From Cohaesibacter haloalkalitolerans (GTDB lineage: Bacteria > Pseudomonadota > Alphaproteobacteria > Rhizobiales > Cohaesibacteraceae): a DNA stretch of 64,000 bases. The position numbers and the translations under genes were made by a program. A model generated the notes under the pieces. The model was given only the letters and a program-made list of their open reading frames with translations. It was not told where the DNA came from and searched no databases. Below, in pieces: positions 1-9,340 of this stretch; the stretch's first letter is position 1; each line of letters opens with the position of its first letter. Location: positions 744,001 to 808,000 of the forward strand of contig NZ_QNUM01000002.1 in the NCBI RefSeq assembly GCF_003574655.1, written 5' to 3'.

Positions 1-162
1 GAAGACAGCCCGCTGTGGGATCTGCCCAATGTCATCATCACGCCGCATATCGCCGCCGTCAGCGCTCCTTATGCTACAACCAAGGGCATCGTCGAGCAAA
101 TTCTGCGCAATGAAGCGGGCGAGCCGATGGTCGGCATCGTCGATCGGGGTGTGGGCTATTAA
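1..162 (+). CDS. 2-hydroxyacid dehydrogenase, C-terminal end (partial)
   Basis: Only the last 53 codons are present; the frame is open from base 1 to the TAA at 160-162. The peptide contains SPLWDLPNVIITPHIAA, the conserved end of D-isomer-specific 2-hydroxyacid dehydrogenases. In this family the His of TPH is the catalytic acid/base that works with an upstream Glu. The wording resembles the glyoxylate/hydroxypyruvate reductase A (GhrA) branch, which reduces 2-oxoacids with NAD(P)H in the cytoplasm. The NAD-binding domain lies outside the window, so the exact substrate cannot be told. It converges with the NlpC/P60 gene, whose stop codon lies three bases away. Confidence 0.8.
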   Translation, partial: EDSPLWDLPNVIITPHIAAVSAPYATTKGIVEQILRNEAGEPMVGIVDRGVGY

Positions 163-165
163 GCC

Positions 166-1080
166 CTACCCAACCAGACGCCGGATTGCCCTGAGGGCGC
201 CATATTCATTCTGCGCGATGCGCTCGATGGCCCCGGCAAGCGGCTCCCTGGCCACTGCCATGTGATAGCCATTGGCGTGCAGCAGGGTTTCGGCGTCGGT
301 CATGATGCCCACATGGCCCGGCCAGAAGACCAGATCACCGCGCTCGAGCGGGGGGAGACCGGCTGACAAGTCGAGCGCAACCCCTGCTTCCTTTTCCTGC
401 ATTGATGCATCGCGCAGCATCGGGATGCCCGCCAATTCGCAGGAAAGCTGAACAAGACCCGAGCAATCGATGCCGAGGGAGCTCTTGCCGCCCCACAGAT
501 AGGGTGTCCCGACAAGGCTTTCGGCGACGGTGACGAAATCATCCGCCTTGTCTTCAACGTCCTGCACATGCTGGGCAACGACCCAGCCAGCCTCGCCATT
601 GGGCGTTGGCATGTTGAGCAGCTTGCGATAGCGGGTGCCGCGGACTTCCCGCTCTTCCCCAAGGATCAGCCCTGCGCCAAGTGACAGGAACACGGCGGCG
701 GGAAATTTGAGGTCTGGTCCGGGATAGACGAAGGTGCGCACGGCGCTGACCCGGTGGGTCGGTGCCCCGACGACGAATTCGTCATTGAGTGGCCCGCCGA
801 ACGGCCCGAGCGCGTTGGAAGGCATGTAGCCGACATAGCCATCGCCATCAAGCTGCACCCAGCTCCAGCCGTTGGCCCCTTCCTCGAACACCTTCACCAC
901 CTCGCCCAGCATCGCCTGCGTATCCAGCCCGCTGCGCCCGTCAGCGCCGGACTTCAGCGGCGCAATCGGCACCTGCACCCGCTTGATGAGCGGATCGACG
1001 AAGCGTTCAGCCTCGACCTGCCCCATCAGGCGTTTGTCTGCAAGATCGGGGCGAAAGGCGTTGAGAGACGGATTGAGCAT
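166..1080 (-). CDS. NlpC/P60 family cell-wall peptidase with SH3-like domains
   Basis: A 304-residue protein. The N-terminal two thirds hold bacterial SH3-like segments (about residues 55-95 and 105-170, with GWSWVQL and GEAGWV signatures), which usually bind peptidoglycan peptides. The C-terminal domain (about 180-300) is NlpC/P60: DCSGLVQ contains the catalytic Cys206, and GHVGIM gives the likely catalytic His256. Family members cleave gamma-D-glutamyl-meso-diaminopimelate bonds in murein peptides. No signal peptide is visible, so it may act on recycled peptides in the cytoplasm. It lies in the same direction as the MarR and M17 aminopeptidase genes upstream, and a shared role in peptide turnover is an inference. 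Confidence 0.88.
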   Translation of the reverse strand: MLNPSLNAFRPDLADKRLMGQVEAERFVDPLIKRVQVPIAPLKSGADGRSGLDTQAMLGEVVKVFEEGANGWSWVQLDGDGYVGYMPSNALGPFGGPLNDEFVVGAPTHRVSAVRTFVYPGPDLKFPAAVFLSLGAGLILGEEREVRGTRYRKLLNMPTPNGEAGWVVAQHVQDVEDKADDFVTVAESLVGTPYLWGGKSSLGIDCSGLVQLSCELAGIPMLRDASMQEKEAGVALDLSAGLPPLERGDLVFWPGHVGIMTDAETLLHANGYHMAVAREPLAGAIERIAQNEYGALRAIRRLVG

Positions 1081-1215
1081 CAGCTGTTCCTGTTATCGTA
1101 TTCTGTTGACGGACCCGGAGAGAAAAGGGAAAACCTGAGGCGAAGGACCACACTAAGCCGCAGGCAGGCAAGGCAGCCAGCCCCGACGGTGCGTCAAGCT
1201 ATATCCCCTCGCCCT

Positions 1216-1566
1216 TCAGCTCGCAATAAGGCGGGATTGCTCAACGATCTTGTAACCAAGCTTTTCGACATAGAGCGCGCCCTTGACCGTCCGCAGAATG
1301 ACGACATTGCGCTTGTCCTTGTCGTCGCGGCGACGGGTCAGCAAACCGGCCCGGCCCATCGTGTCCAGCGCGCGGGTGATGGCGGGCTTGGTAACGCCCA
1401 GCTTGGCGGCAAGGCCGCGCACGGTATGGGGAGGTGTCTCCATATAAACGGTCAGCAGCACCATCATCTGCCTTGCGGAAAGATCGCTTTCCTCTTCCAG
1501 TACCAGATCATGGGTAACGTTGTGCCATAATTGCAGCGCCTGGCCAGCGCAAATATCCATAGTCAT
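1216..1566 (-). CDS. MarR family transcriptional regulator
   Basis: A 116-residue protein with a winged helix-turn-helix: LAAKLGVTKPAITRALDTM at about residues 52-70, followed by the wing RRRDDKDKRNVVI. That arrangement is diagnostic of MarR-type repressors, which bind palindromes as dimers and are released by small ligands. It sits between the M17 peptidase (upstream) and the NlpC/P60 gene (downstream) on the same strand, so local regulation is possible. A second ATG two codons in (1560) is an alternative start. It is slightly short for MarR (usually 135-150), with a shortened C-terminal dimerisation helix. The ligand is unknown. Confidence 0.85.
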   Translation of the reverse strand: MTMDICAGQALQLWHNVTHDLVLEEESDLSARQMMVLLTVYMETPPHTVRGLAAKLGVTKPAITRALDTMGRAGLLTRRRDDKDKRNVVILRTVKGALYVEKLGYKIVEQSRLIAS

Positions 1567-1752
1567 GAAATAGCATTATCTCCGGGAGCCCTGGCCAATC
1601 TCCTCCCCGAATCCCACAAACAATCCGGGGGTCTCTCATATGGCTCCGTACCGATTAATGCAGATTCATGCAATCGAGGCAAGTCGGGCCTGCGGCGAGG
1701 GTGGCGCAATAGCACCGTTCCCCGCCGAAACCCGACGTGCAGTGGCCCGTTA

Positions 1753-3153
1753 TCAGGACCATCCGATATCGTAGCGATTGCGGATCAGGGTGTAGAGAGC
1801 GCGAATGCCCTGCGCTTCACCACCCTTGGGACGGGCAGCCTGAGCGGCGGGAGCCCAGCCGTAGATGTCGAAATGAGCCCAGCTTCCGGCCTTGGAAACA
1901 AAGCGCCGCAGGAACAGCGCTGCCGTGATGGAGCCAGCAAAGCCGTCTGTGGTGATGTGGTTCACATCGGCAATGTCGGAAGACAGCTTGGCGTCATAGG
2001 CGTCCCACAGCGGCATGTTCCAGAGCGGATCCCACTGCCGCATGCTTTCGCCGGCAAGCGCATGGACCAGCTCATGGTCATCACTGTAGAAAGGGGGCAG
2101 ATCCGGACCGAGGGCCACGCGGGCAGCGCCCGTCAGCGTTGCCATGTCGATCAGCAGTTCCGGCTCTTCCTCGTCCGCGAGAGACAATGCATCGGCCAGA
2201 ATGAGACGCCCTTCGGCATCGGTGTTGCCAATCTCCACCGTCAGGCCCTTGTGGCTCTGCAGCACGTCGCCGGGACGGAAGGCACTGCCGGATACGGAAT
2301 TCTCGACCGCAGGAATGAGCACGCGCAGACGCACGGGCAGATTGGCCGACATGATCATGGACGCAAGGCCGAGCACATTGGCGGCGCCCCCCATGTCCTT
2401 TTTCATCAGCGCCATCGAGCTGCCGGGCTTGAGGTTGAGCCCACCGGTGTCAAAGCACACGCCCTTGCCCACCAGCGTCACCTTGGGGTGGCTTTCCTTG
2501 CCCCAGACGAAGTCGAGCAGGCGCGGTGCACGCGGCGAGGCACGGCCAACGGCGTGGATCATCGGGAAATTCTTCTCAAGCAGTTCGTCTCCCGTGGTCA
2601 CTTCCAGACGGGCACCATGGGTATCGACCAGACCGCGGGTCACCGCTTCCAGCTCGTCCGGCCCCATGTCATTGGACGGGATGTTGATAAGGTCACGCGC
2701 CAGATTGGAGCCCTTGACCTGCCGCAGGACATCTTCGCGATCAACGCCCTCAGGCCAGTCAAGTTCGGGCAGCGGCTTGGCGTTTTCCTTGTAGCGATCG
2801 AATCGGTAGCTGCCCAGATGCCAGGCGAGGGTTGCCAGAAACAGGGACTGCGGATCATCGCCAAGCACTTCTGGGTTGGCAAAATGATAGCGCCCGGCGG
2901 GCAGCTTCACCGGCAGCAGACCCGGCAGCAGCGGAGAGGCGGTTTTACTGCCTTGCTTGCCAAGGCCAAAAAGAACGGCATCGCACTGGCCATCAAGCGC
3001 CGGAACGAGGCATAGCTCGCCTTCCTTGGCGGCGAAGCCTGTTGTCTCGACCCATTGTGTTGCCAGCGCGGAGAGCGCGTTGGGAACCAGAGTCTCGGCA
3101 TCACTGTTTATGAAATAAATTGGGCTGGAATCAACATTTGTCGGCATTGTCAT
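1753..3153 (-). CDS. M17 family leucyl aminopeptidase
   Basis: A 466-residue cytosolic metallopeptidase that removes N-terminal residues from peptides. The C-terminal catalytic half carries the M17 hallmarks: GKGVCFDTGGLNLKP (metal and substrate lysine and Asp), KKDMGGAANV and NTDAEGRLILADAL (metal ligands and catalytic Arg). The N-terminal half is divergent, as is usual. The frame stays open to 3246, but the extra residues look non-coding, so I chose the ATG at 3153; a second ATG lies two codons on at 3147. The gene is transcribed away from tadD. Confidence 0.9.
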   Translation of the reverse strand: MTMPTNVDSSPIYFINSDAETLVPNALSALATQWVETTGFAAKEGELCLVPALDGQCDAVLFGLGKQGSKTASPLLPGLLPVKLPAGRYHFANPEVLGDDPQSLFLATLAWHLGSYRFDRYKENAKPLPELDWPEGVDREDVLRQVKGSNLARDLINIPSNDMGPDELEAVTRGLVDTHGARLEVTTGDELLEKNFPMIHAVGRASPRAPRLLDFVWGKESHPKVTLVGKGVCFDTGGLNLKPGSSMALMKKDMGGAANVLGLASMIMSANLPVRLRVLIPAVENSVSGSAFRPGDVLQSHKGLTVEIGNTDAEGRLILADALSLADEEEPELLIDMATLTGAARVALGPDLPPFYSDDHELVHALAGESMRQWDPLWNMPLWDAYDAKLSSDIADVNHITTDGFAGSITAALFLRRFVSKAGSWAHFDIYGWAPAAQAARPKGGEAQGIRALYTLIRNRYDIGWS

Positions 3154-3458
3154 TCTTTCTCTTTTTTCTTTGATGTTGCCAAGATGGGGCTTCGAACACC
3201 AAGAATCAATCCGCCATCCAGTTGGAATCCTAATGAATCCGGGCAAAAGCGCAATTGCCCTGCTTTCGCTTTCCTCCCTCGCGTGGGGCGGACCTGTGCA
3301 GTGACAAATTCTGCTTTCCGGCGCCGGTGACTGCTTGCAAATTGCACCAGTTAACCAAGCATTAGGGTTAATAGATTATTTCTGGAACAAAGGGATCCTG
3401 CGCCCGCTCCGGGTTTTGCAGACCGCCATTGGCCTTGCCGATTTCAGAGGTTTGATAG
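3154..3458. other. Divergent intergenic region between aminopeptidase and tadD
   Basis: About 305 bases separate two divergently read genes, so promoters for both should lie here. The only element I can name is the CtrA-like box at 3351-3365. I see no convincing small gene or terminator. Confidence 0.6.
3351..3365 (+). promoter_or_regulatory. Near-consensus CtrA box upstream of tadD
   Basis: TTAA-N7-TTAG, one base off the CtrA consensus TTAA-N7-TTAA, lies 94 bases before the tadD start codon. A perfect CtrA box sits upstream of cpaB (12440-12454), so the two arms of the locus may share cell-cycle control. A single-base deviation can occur by chance. Confidence 0.45.
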
Positions 3459-4253
3459 ATGAACGCTCATTTGAATACCAAGCCCACACCGTCCATGCGC
3501 AAGTTCATGCTCGCCGGATCCATCGCGCTGGTGGTTGCCCTTGCCGGTTGCTCGTCGAACAAGAAGAGCGTTTCCTCATCGAGTCATCAAGGCGCCAGCT
3601 ATGCGACTGAAGAGGCACTGCAGGCATCCGTCACCTATTGGGGCAAGCGCTACAACAGCGACAGCAAGGACGTGAAGACCGCCCTCAATTATGGCCAGTC
3701 GCTAAGACTGCTCGGTCGCCATGAGCAGGCGCTGGCGGTGCTCGAGCAGTTGGCTGCCCAGCACCCCAAGGACAGGGTTGTTCTGGCCGCCTATGGCAAG
3801 GCGCTGGCAACCGTCGGCCGCTTCCAGCAGGCGCTGCAGGTGCTGCATACGGCCCAGACGCCAACTACCCCAGACTGGCGGCTGGATTCGGCGATGGGCG
3901 CGATCTACGATCAGGTTGGCGACTTCCAGACCGCCCGCAGCCACTATGACAAGGCGCTGTTGCAGGCGCCCGATGAGCCGAGCGTGCTGAGCAACTATGG
4001 CCTCTCCTATCTGCTGGAAGGGGATCTTGCCTCGGCTGAAGGCTATCTGAGGCAAGCGGCCAAGAACCCGAAGGCCGACAGTCGCGTGCGGCAGAATCTG
4101 GCGCTGGCGCTCGGCCTGCAAGGCAAGTTCCAGGAAGCGGAATCCATCGCCCAGAACGAGCTTTCACCACAGCAGGCCGCCCAAAACATGGCCTATCTCA
4201 AGGAAATGCTGAGCGAGCGCGGCAACTGGGACAAGATCAAGAAGCAGGGTTGA
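3459..4253 (+). CDS. tadD: TadD-like tetratricopeptide-repeat lipoprotein (Flp pilus assembly)
   Basis: A 264-residue protein that begins with a lipoprotein signal (residues 1-29) ending in the lipobox LAGC at 27-30, so Cys30 would be lipidated. The rest is TPR repeats, for example NYGQSLRLLGRHEQALAVL, AYGKALATVGRFQQAL and NYGLSYLLEGDLASAEGYL. TadD in Tad systems is an outer-membrane pilotin-like factor that helps secretin assembly. The gene points toward the cpa/tad operon and converges with tadC, and a shared terminator lies between them. Specific assignment to TadD rests mainly on this location, because TPR lipoproteins are common. Confidence 0.85.
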   Translation: MNAHLNTKPTPSMRKFMLAGSIALVVALAGCSSNKKSVSSSSHQGASYATEEALQASVTYWGKRYNSDSKDVKTALNYGQSLRLLGRHEQALAVLEQLAAQHPKDRVVLAAYGKALATVGRFQQALQVLHTAQTPTTPDWRLDSAMGAIYDQVGDFQTARSHYDKALLQAPDEPSVLSNYGLSYLLEGDLASAEGYLRQAAKNPKADSRVRQNLALALGLQGKFQEAESIAQNELSPQQAAQNMAYLKEMLSERGNWDKIKKQG

Positions 4254-4310
4254 CGCCTTCTCCCTTGCAGCCTCTCACAGGGGGCTCTCTTAGGGCATGA
4301 CCAGACAGAC

Positions 4311-4337
4311 AAAAGGGCCTCAACGGCCCTTTTTCTT
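4311..4337. terminator. Bidirectional terminator between tadD and tadC
   Basis: GGGCC (4315-4319) and GGCCC (4325-4329) form a stem around a TCAAC loop, flanked by AAAA on one side and a T-run on the other. It can therefore end transcripts from tadD (+) and from the convergent tadC (-). Confidence 0.75.
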
Positions 4338-4474
4338 TACCTATATTCAGGGCCAGCATTCCGGTGCGATGCCCCGGTTTGATGTTCAGATGTGCTGATG
4401 TTCTGACGTGCTGGCCAGACCGGACGAAACCACCCCATGGCACCGGTCGAGATGTGTTCAAGCACAATCAGAGA

Positions 4475-5443
4475 TCAGTGCGAGGAGAAATACTGCACGG
4501 CGATCGGCCCCAGCACAATCACGAAGATCGCGGGCAGGAAGAACAGGATCATCGGCACGGTCAGCTTTGGCGGCAGGGCGGCGGCTTTCTTCTCGGCTGC
4601 GGTCAGGCGGGCTGCCCGGTTCTCCTCGGCCATGGTGCGGATGGCGTCCCCGAGTGGAGTACCGTAGCGCTCGGCCTGAATGAGTGAGGTCATGACACCG
4701 CGCACCCCTTCGATACCGGTCCGTTCGGAGATGTTTTCATAGGCCATGCGGCGGTCCTGAAGATAGGACAGCTCGGCGGTCAGGATCGTCAATTCCTCTG
4801 CCAGCTCAACACTGGCGGAGCCGATTTCAGCGGCCACCTTCTGAAAACCGGTTTCCGCCGTCATGCCCGATTCCACGCAAATCAGCAAAAGGTCAAGCGC
4901 ATCCGGCCAGGCTCTGATGATCGAGCCCTGCCGCTTTGAACGCTGATTTTGCAGATAGAGTAGCGGCGCGTAATAGCAGGCATAGGCGAACAGGACGCAG
5001 AAGAACAGATTGACCATAGCCGGATAGTCGGGCTTGATCACGACAAAGACATAGAAGAGCGACACCGCAAGCCCCACGATCGGACCGACTATGCGGGCAA
5101 AAGTATAGGTCATCAGGTGCTTTTCGAGGCGAAAGCCTGCCTGTTTGAGCTTCGCCCGGCTTTCCTTGTCGGTAAAGGCATCGCGCATCTTGAAGCGATC
5201 AACAATACTGATGATCAGCTCCTTGGGCTCCTGACGCAGAGAAACACGGCCACCATTCTTGCCCCCCTGATTGAGTATGGCGCGTTCGCGCTTGCGGATC
5301 CGTTCCCGCTCGCTGGCGACTTCCTTCATGCGATCGCCGAGACGATCCTTTTCAAGGAAAGGCATCGCCACAGCCAGAATCGAGGCCACCACGGCAATGG
5401 CCGTCAACAACGCGAACATGTCCTGTAGCTCAAAGCCTGCCAT
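4475..5443 (-). CDS. tadC: Flp pilus inner-membrane platform protein TadC
   Basis: A 322-residue type II secretion F-domain protein. A hydrophobic segment opens the sequence (about 8-25), two more occur mid-protein (IVGLAVSLFYVFVVI and the following LFFCVLFAYACYY), and one lies at the C-terminus (PMILFFLPAIFVIVLGPIAV). The cytoplasmic F-domain holds ALDLLLICVESGM and the ERYGTPLGDAIR block. TadB and TadC together form the membrane platform moved by the TadA/CpaF ATPase. The ATG at 5443 is preceded by an AGGGA-like site; a TTG nine codons earlier is also possible. It is last in the minus-strand operon. Confidence 0.93.
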   Translation of the reverse strand: MAGFELQDMFALLTAIAVVASILAVAMPFLEKDRLGDRMKEVASERERIRKRERAILNQGGKNGGRVSLRQEPKELIISIVDRFKMRDAFTDKESRAKLKQAGFRLEKHLMTYTFARIVGPIVGLAVSLFYVFVVIKPDYPAMVNLFFCVLFAYACYYAPLLYLQNQRSKRQGSIIRAWPDALDLLLICVESGMTAETGFQKVAAEIGSASVELAEELTILTAELSYLQDRRMAYENISERTGIEGVRGVMTSLIQAERYGTPLGDAIRTMAEENRAARLTAAEKKAAALPPKLTVPMILFFLPAIFVIVLGPIAVQYFSSH

Positions 5444-5528
5444 TTGTTTCCCTAGCCCTTGTTGTTGCAATGCGGAGCAGAACTGCTCCTGTGCCGATGC
5501 CAGCCAGCATCAATCGGAGCCTTTCCCC

Positions 5529-6533
5529 CTACATGTCGAAACTGATCATCTGGCGCATGACGAAGATGCCGATCCCCATCCACACAAGCGTCGCCGAAAG
5601 CAGCATTTGCCCCATGGGTTCTTCGAACATCACGAGAATGAAGGTTTTCTGGGTCAGATAGAGCATGAAGGCGATCACGAAGGGCATGGCCCCGATGATC
5701 GCGGCGGAGGCCTTGGCCTCCATCGACATGGCACTTACCTTTTCCTTCATATGCGCCCTCGAGCGCAGAACGCGCGACAGGTTGCCCAGGGCTTCCGAGA
5801 GCGAGCCACCCGCCTGCGTCTGGATTGCAATGACGATGGCGAAGAAGTTCGTCTCCGGCAAGGGCACGCGCTGATGCAACCGCGGCACGACCTTCGAGAG
5901 AGGCAACCCCATGGCCTGCTCGTCGATCAGGCGCTTGAACTCGCTGCGCACGGGCTCGGCCGTTTCCGTTGCAGCAATTGCCAGACAATCCGCCAATGGA
6001 AGACCTGTCTTGATGCCGCGGACAATAACATCGACCGCATTGGGAAATTCCTTGATGAACTTCGCCATCCGCTTCTTGCGCTTGCGCGCCAACCAGAAAT
6101 GCGGAACACCGAGAAGACCGACAAGACCGAGGCCAATGGCAACCAACATCGACATGCCACCGACAAGCCCGCCAAAGAAAAAGACAACCCCGGAAACCGC
6201 ACTATAGAGCCAGAATTGCTTCGGCGTCATGCTGAGCCCGGCCTGTGTCAGTCGGGCCTTGAGGGACTGCTTCCTTTCCTTGCCCTTCTTCTGGGCATTC
6301 TCGATCTGCTTGAGGTTGGCCTCGATATCCTTGCGCCGATCCAGATTGCCTGCCTTGAGGCGTTTGTCTGCGATCTGGACCCGGCTCATGGCGACGGCCT
6401 GAATACGCTGGTCGCGATTGAAATTCTTGGACAGGCGCGGGTAGAAAAGCCCCCATGCGACGCCCAGCACGGCAAAAACGACCAGTACAAACAGCGCTAT
6501 GGTGAAAACCAGATCATTGCCGATGAAGTCCAT
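5529..6533 (-). CDS. tadB: Flp pilus inner-membrane platform protein TadB
   Basis: A 334-residue protein with an N-terminal membrane segment (about 10-30), a charged linker, paired transmembrane segments (about 108-150) and a C-terminal type II secretion F-domain containing FPNAVDVIVRGIKTGLPLADCL and the typical GGSLSEALGNLSRVLR block. Two further membrane segments close the protein. It pairs with TadC as the platform for pilin polymerisation. It starts 12 bases after cpaF, consistent with one transcript. Confidence 0.94.
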   Translation of the reverse strand: MDFIGNDLVFTIALFVLVVFAVLGVAWGLFYPRLSKNFNRDQRIQAVAMSRVQIADKRLKAGNLDRRKDIEANLKQIENAQKKGKERKQSLKARLTQAGLSMTPKQFWLYSAVSGVVFFFGGLVGGMSMLVAIGLGLVGLLGVPHFWLARKRKKRMAKFIKEFPNAVDVIVRGIKTGLPLADCLAIAATETAEPVRSEFKRLIDEQAMGLPLSKVVPRLHQRVPLPETNFFAIVIAIQTQAGGSLSEALGNLSRVLRSRAHMKEKVSAMSMEAKASAAIIGAMPFVIAFMLYLTQKTFILVMFEEPMGQMLLSATLVWMGIGIFVMRQMISFDM

Positions 6534-6545
6534 GCCTGCTCCCCG

Positions 6546-8015
6546 CTATGCAAAAGTGGCCGGTTCGACATTGGCTGCATCAAGCGCCGCTGCCAGATTG
6601 GTTTCTTCGTTGTAGTAACGAGCCCGTTCCCAGAATGCCGGCCGGCCAATGCCGGTGGACCGGTGAACGCCGAGGATCTTGCCCGAAGCGTCTTCACCCG
6701 TGATGTCATAGACAAACAGATCCTGGGTGGTGATGACATCGCCTTCCATACCCGTCACTTCCGTGATGTGGGTGATACGGCGCGAACCGTCGCGCAGGCG
6801 GCTGGCCTGAATGATCACATCCACCGATCCGACGATCATTTCGCGGATGGTCTTGGTGGGAAGGCTATAGCCGCCCATGGTGATCATGGCTTCCAGACGG
6901 GACAGGGCTTCACGCGGCGAGTTGGCGTGCAGCGTGCCCATCGAGCCGTCATGGCCGGTGTTCATGGCCTGCAAAAGGTCGAAAGCCTCAAAGCCACGCA
7001 CCTCGCCGACGATGATCCGCTCGGGGCGCATACGCAGACAGTTACGGACCAGATCCGTCATGGTGATCTGACCTTCGCCCTCAAGGTTGGGCGGACGGGT
7101 TTCCAGGCGGACCACATGGGGCTGCTGCAGCTGCAGTTCGGCAGCGTCCTCACAGGTAACGATACGCTCGTCCCCTTCGATATAGTTGGTCAGGCAGTTG
7201 AGCAGCGTCGTCTTGCCCGAACCGGTACCACCCGAGATGACCACGTTGCAGCGGACCCGCCCGATGATCTTGAGGATCTGGGCACCTTCCGGCGAGATGG
7301 AACCAAACCGGACCAGCTGGTCCAGTGTCAGCTTGTCCTTCTTGAATTTACGAATGGTCAGGGTCGGGCCGTCGATGGCCAGCGGCGGCGCGATCACGTT
7401 GACACGGGACCCGTCGGGAAGACGCGCGTCGCAGATGGGGCTCGATTCATCAACGCGGCGGCCAACCTGCGAAACGATCCGCTGGCAGATATTCATCAAC
7501 TGGGTATTGTCGCGGAAGCGGACGTTGGTCAGATAGACCTTGCCCTGAGTTTCAATATAGGTCTTCTCCGCCCCATTGACCATGATGTCGGCGATATCGT
7601 CACGGGCGAGAAGCGGCTCCAGCGGTCCGTAGCCAAGCACATCGTTGCAGATGTCATCAAGCAGGTCTTCCTGCTCGGCGATCGAGAGAACGATATTCTT
7701 GAGCGCAATGATCTCGGACACGATGTCGCGAATTTCCTCGCGGGCGGAATCAGCGTCAAGGCGCGCCATCTGCGCCAGATCAATGGTGTCGATCAAAGAG
7801 CCAAATACGGAGGTCTTGATATCGAAATACTGCTCTGAGCGGTTGGATGCAGCACCGTCGTCGATCGGCTGATAGTTCACCTCCACCGCCTGCTTGTAAG
7901 CGTCATCCTCTTTCTTGGGAGACGGCTTCGCAGACGCCGGCTTTGAAGGACCAGCCTTGGCCTTGCTCACTGGCGCCGGGATCTTGACGCTCTCTGTTCC
8001 ACGTTTTCCGAACAT
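6546..8015 (-). CDS. cpaF: Flp pilus assembly ATPase CpaF/TadA
   Basis: A 489-residue secretion ATPase of the type II/IV (PulE/VirB11) superfamily. Walker A is GGTGSGKTT at about residues 262-270, the Asp/Walker B region is [14 protein letters not shown], and the His box is [16 protein letters not shown] shortened here as [11 protein letters not shown]. The first 60 residues are Lys/Ala/Pro-rich and probably disordered. It powers pilin extrusion, and in Caulobacter-like systems retraction too, through TadB and TadC. The length is normal for alphaproteobacterial CpaF. Confidence 0.97.
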   Translation of the reverse strand: MFGKRGTESVKIPAPVSKAKAGPSKPASAKPSPKKEDDAYKQAVEVNYQPIDDGAASNRSEQYFDIKTSVFGSLIDTIDLAQMARLDADSAREEIRDIVSEIIALKNIVLSIAEQEDLLDDICNDVLGYGPLEPLLARDDIADIMVNGAEKTYIETQGKVYLTNVRFRDNTQLMNICQRIVSQVGRRVDESSPICDARLPDGSRVNVIAPPLAIDGPTLTIRKFKKDKLTLDQLVRFGSISPEGAQILKIIGRVRCNVVISGGTGSGKTTLLNCLTNYIEGDERIVTCEDAAELQLQQPHVVRLETRPPNLEGEGQITMTDLVRNCLRMRPERIIVGEVRGFEAFDLLQAMNTGHDGSMGTLHANSPREALSRLEAMITMGGYSLPTKTIREMIVGSVDVIIQASRLRDGSRRITHITEVTGMEGDVITTQDLFVYDITGEDASGKILGVHRSTGIGRPAFWERARYYNEETNLAAALDAANVEPATFA

Positions 8016-8032
8016 CGTTTACCAACCAGATA

Positions 8033-9340
8033 CTATTTCGATTTCTTCAGTTTTCCCAACAGCGGAGCGAAAAGAGACTTGCTTGCCTTGGGCGCTTCGG
8101 AGCGTCCGGTAATATCGGAGGCCAGCCGGTCGAACAACTCGATCAGCTTGCCGTTGGAGCCCAGTTCGCTGATCATCTGGCCATTGTTGGCCGCAAGGCC
8201 AAAGGTGGCCGGATCGAACGGCACCTCGACGAACACATCGCGTTCGAGAGCGGCAGCAAAATCCTTGGCCTTGATTTCGGGCCGCTTCTGCATGCCGGTC
8301 TGGTTGATGATGAGATGAGGCGGACGGTCGCCACGCCGCTCCTGATCAATCATGTCGAACAGATTCTTGACATTGCGCAGGTTGGCCAGATCCGGCACGG
8401 CCGTGATGACAATCTCGTCGGCGCCCAGCAGCAGATGCTTGCTCCAGTCCGTCCAGACATGGGGCAGATCGAGCACCGTATAGGGGGCACTGTTCTGCAG
8501 CAGATCAACCATCTGGCTGAAGAATTCGCCCTCATAATCGCACGTGTTGTCCAGCACCGCCGGAGCCGTCAAAAGGCTGAGCCGCTCGCCACAACGGGTC
8601 AGCAGGCGTTCCAGATACTGGTCGTCCAGCCGCTCCCCGGCCTTGATCGCGTCGGCGATCGTCTGTGGAGGGTCTTGATTGAAATCCAGTCCGGTGGTGC
8701 CAAAGGCAACATCGAAATCGGAGATGATCACATCCTGCTGGTTGCTCGTACTGATCGACCAGCCGATATTATGCGCCATGGTGGACGACCCGACACCACC
8801 TTTGGCGCCCATGAAGGCGATCGTCTTGCCCAGAGGCTCAGCACCCGGATTGGCGAAAAGATCACTCAGGGCCTGGATCAGTTCGATCTGCCCGACAGGC
8901 GCGACGATATATTCGGAGACACCCCGCCGCACGAGGTCGCGATACATCTGCACATCATTGACGTGACCGATCAGCACCACCTTGGTGCCCACATCGCAGA
9001 CCTCGGCCAATCGGTCGAGATCTGAAACCAGTTCATCGTAGCTCTGATTGGCTTCCATCAGGATGAGGTTCGGCGTCGGCGTATCCGAGAAAAACTCGAT
9101 AGCCGACTTGATGCCTCCGGAGACGGATTTCAAATGCACGCGCGCCAGACGTCTGTCATTGCCGATGGCGTCAAGAACCAGTTGGATTTGCGGCGTTTCG
9201 CAAAAGGCGGTGATGGAAACGCGCGGAAGTGGCCGGATGTCAGTCAATCCGTCGGTCAAACCATCAGACAGTTCCTGCTTGAAGGCCTGCAGTTCAAGGT
9301 CTTCTTCAAAACCAACAGCAGGGATCTGTTGCTCACTCAT
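8033..9340 (-). CDS. cpaE: Pilus assembly/localisation protein CpaE (TadZ)
   Basis: A 435-residue protein with an N-terminal receiver-like domain (about 45-155) and a ParA/MinD-type ATPase domain starting at KTIAFMGAKGGVGSSTMAHN (about 173-192). This deviant Walker A is GAKGGVGSS, with Ser where ParA ATPases have Lys/Thr. TadZ/CpaE proteins direct the pilus machine to a cell pole. Its start overlaps the cpaD stop codon by four bases (ATGA), implying translational coupling. Confidence 0.93.
   Translation of the reverse strand: MSEQQIPAVGFEEDLELQAFKQELSDGLTDGLTDIRPLPRVSITAFCETPQIQLVLDAIGNDRRLARVHLKSVSGGIKSAIEFFSDTPTPNLILMEANQSYDELVSDLDRLAEVCDVGTKVVLIGHVNDVQMYRDLVRRGVSEYIVAPVGQIELIQALSDLFANPGAEPLGKTIAFMGAKGGVGSSTMAHNIGWSISTSNQQDVIISDFDVAFGTTGLDFNQDPPQTIADAIKAGERLDDQYLERLLTRCGERLSLLTAPAVLDNTCDYEGEFFSQMVDLLQNSAPYTVLDLPHVWTDWSKHLLLGADEIVITAVPDLANLRNVKNLFDMIDQERRGDRPPHLIINQTGMQKRPEIKAKDFAAALERDVFVEVPFDPATFGLAANNGQMISELGSNGKLIELFDRLASDITGRSEAPKASKSLFAPLLGKLKKSK

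Noticed and set aside
5271-7838. A plus-strand open frame of about 855 codons opposite tadC, tadB and cpaF
   Set aside because: Antisense to strongly conserved pilus genes. Composition is His/Gln/Asp/Arg-rich as expected for a mirror frame.
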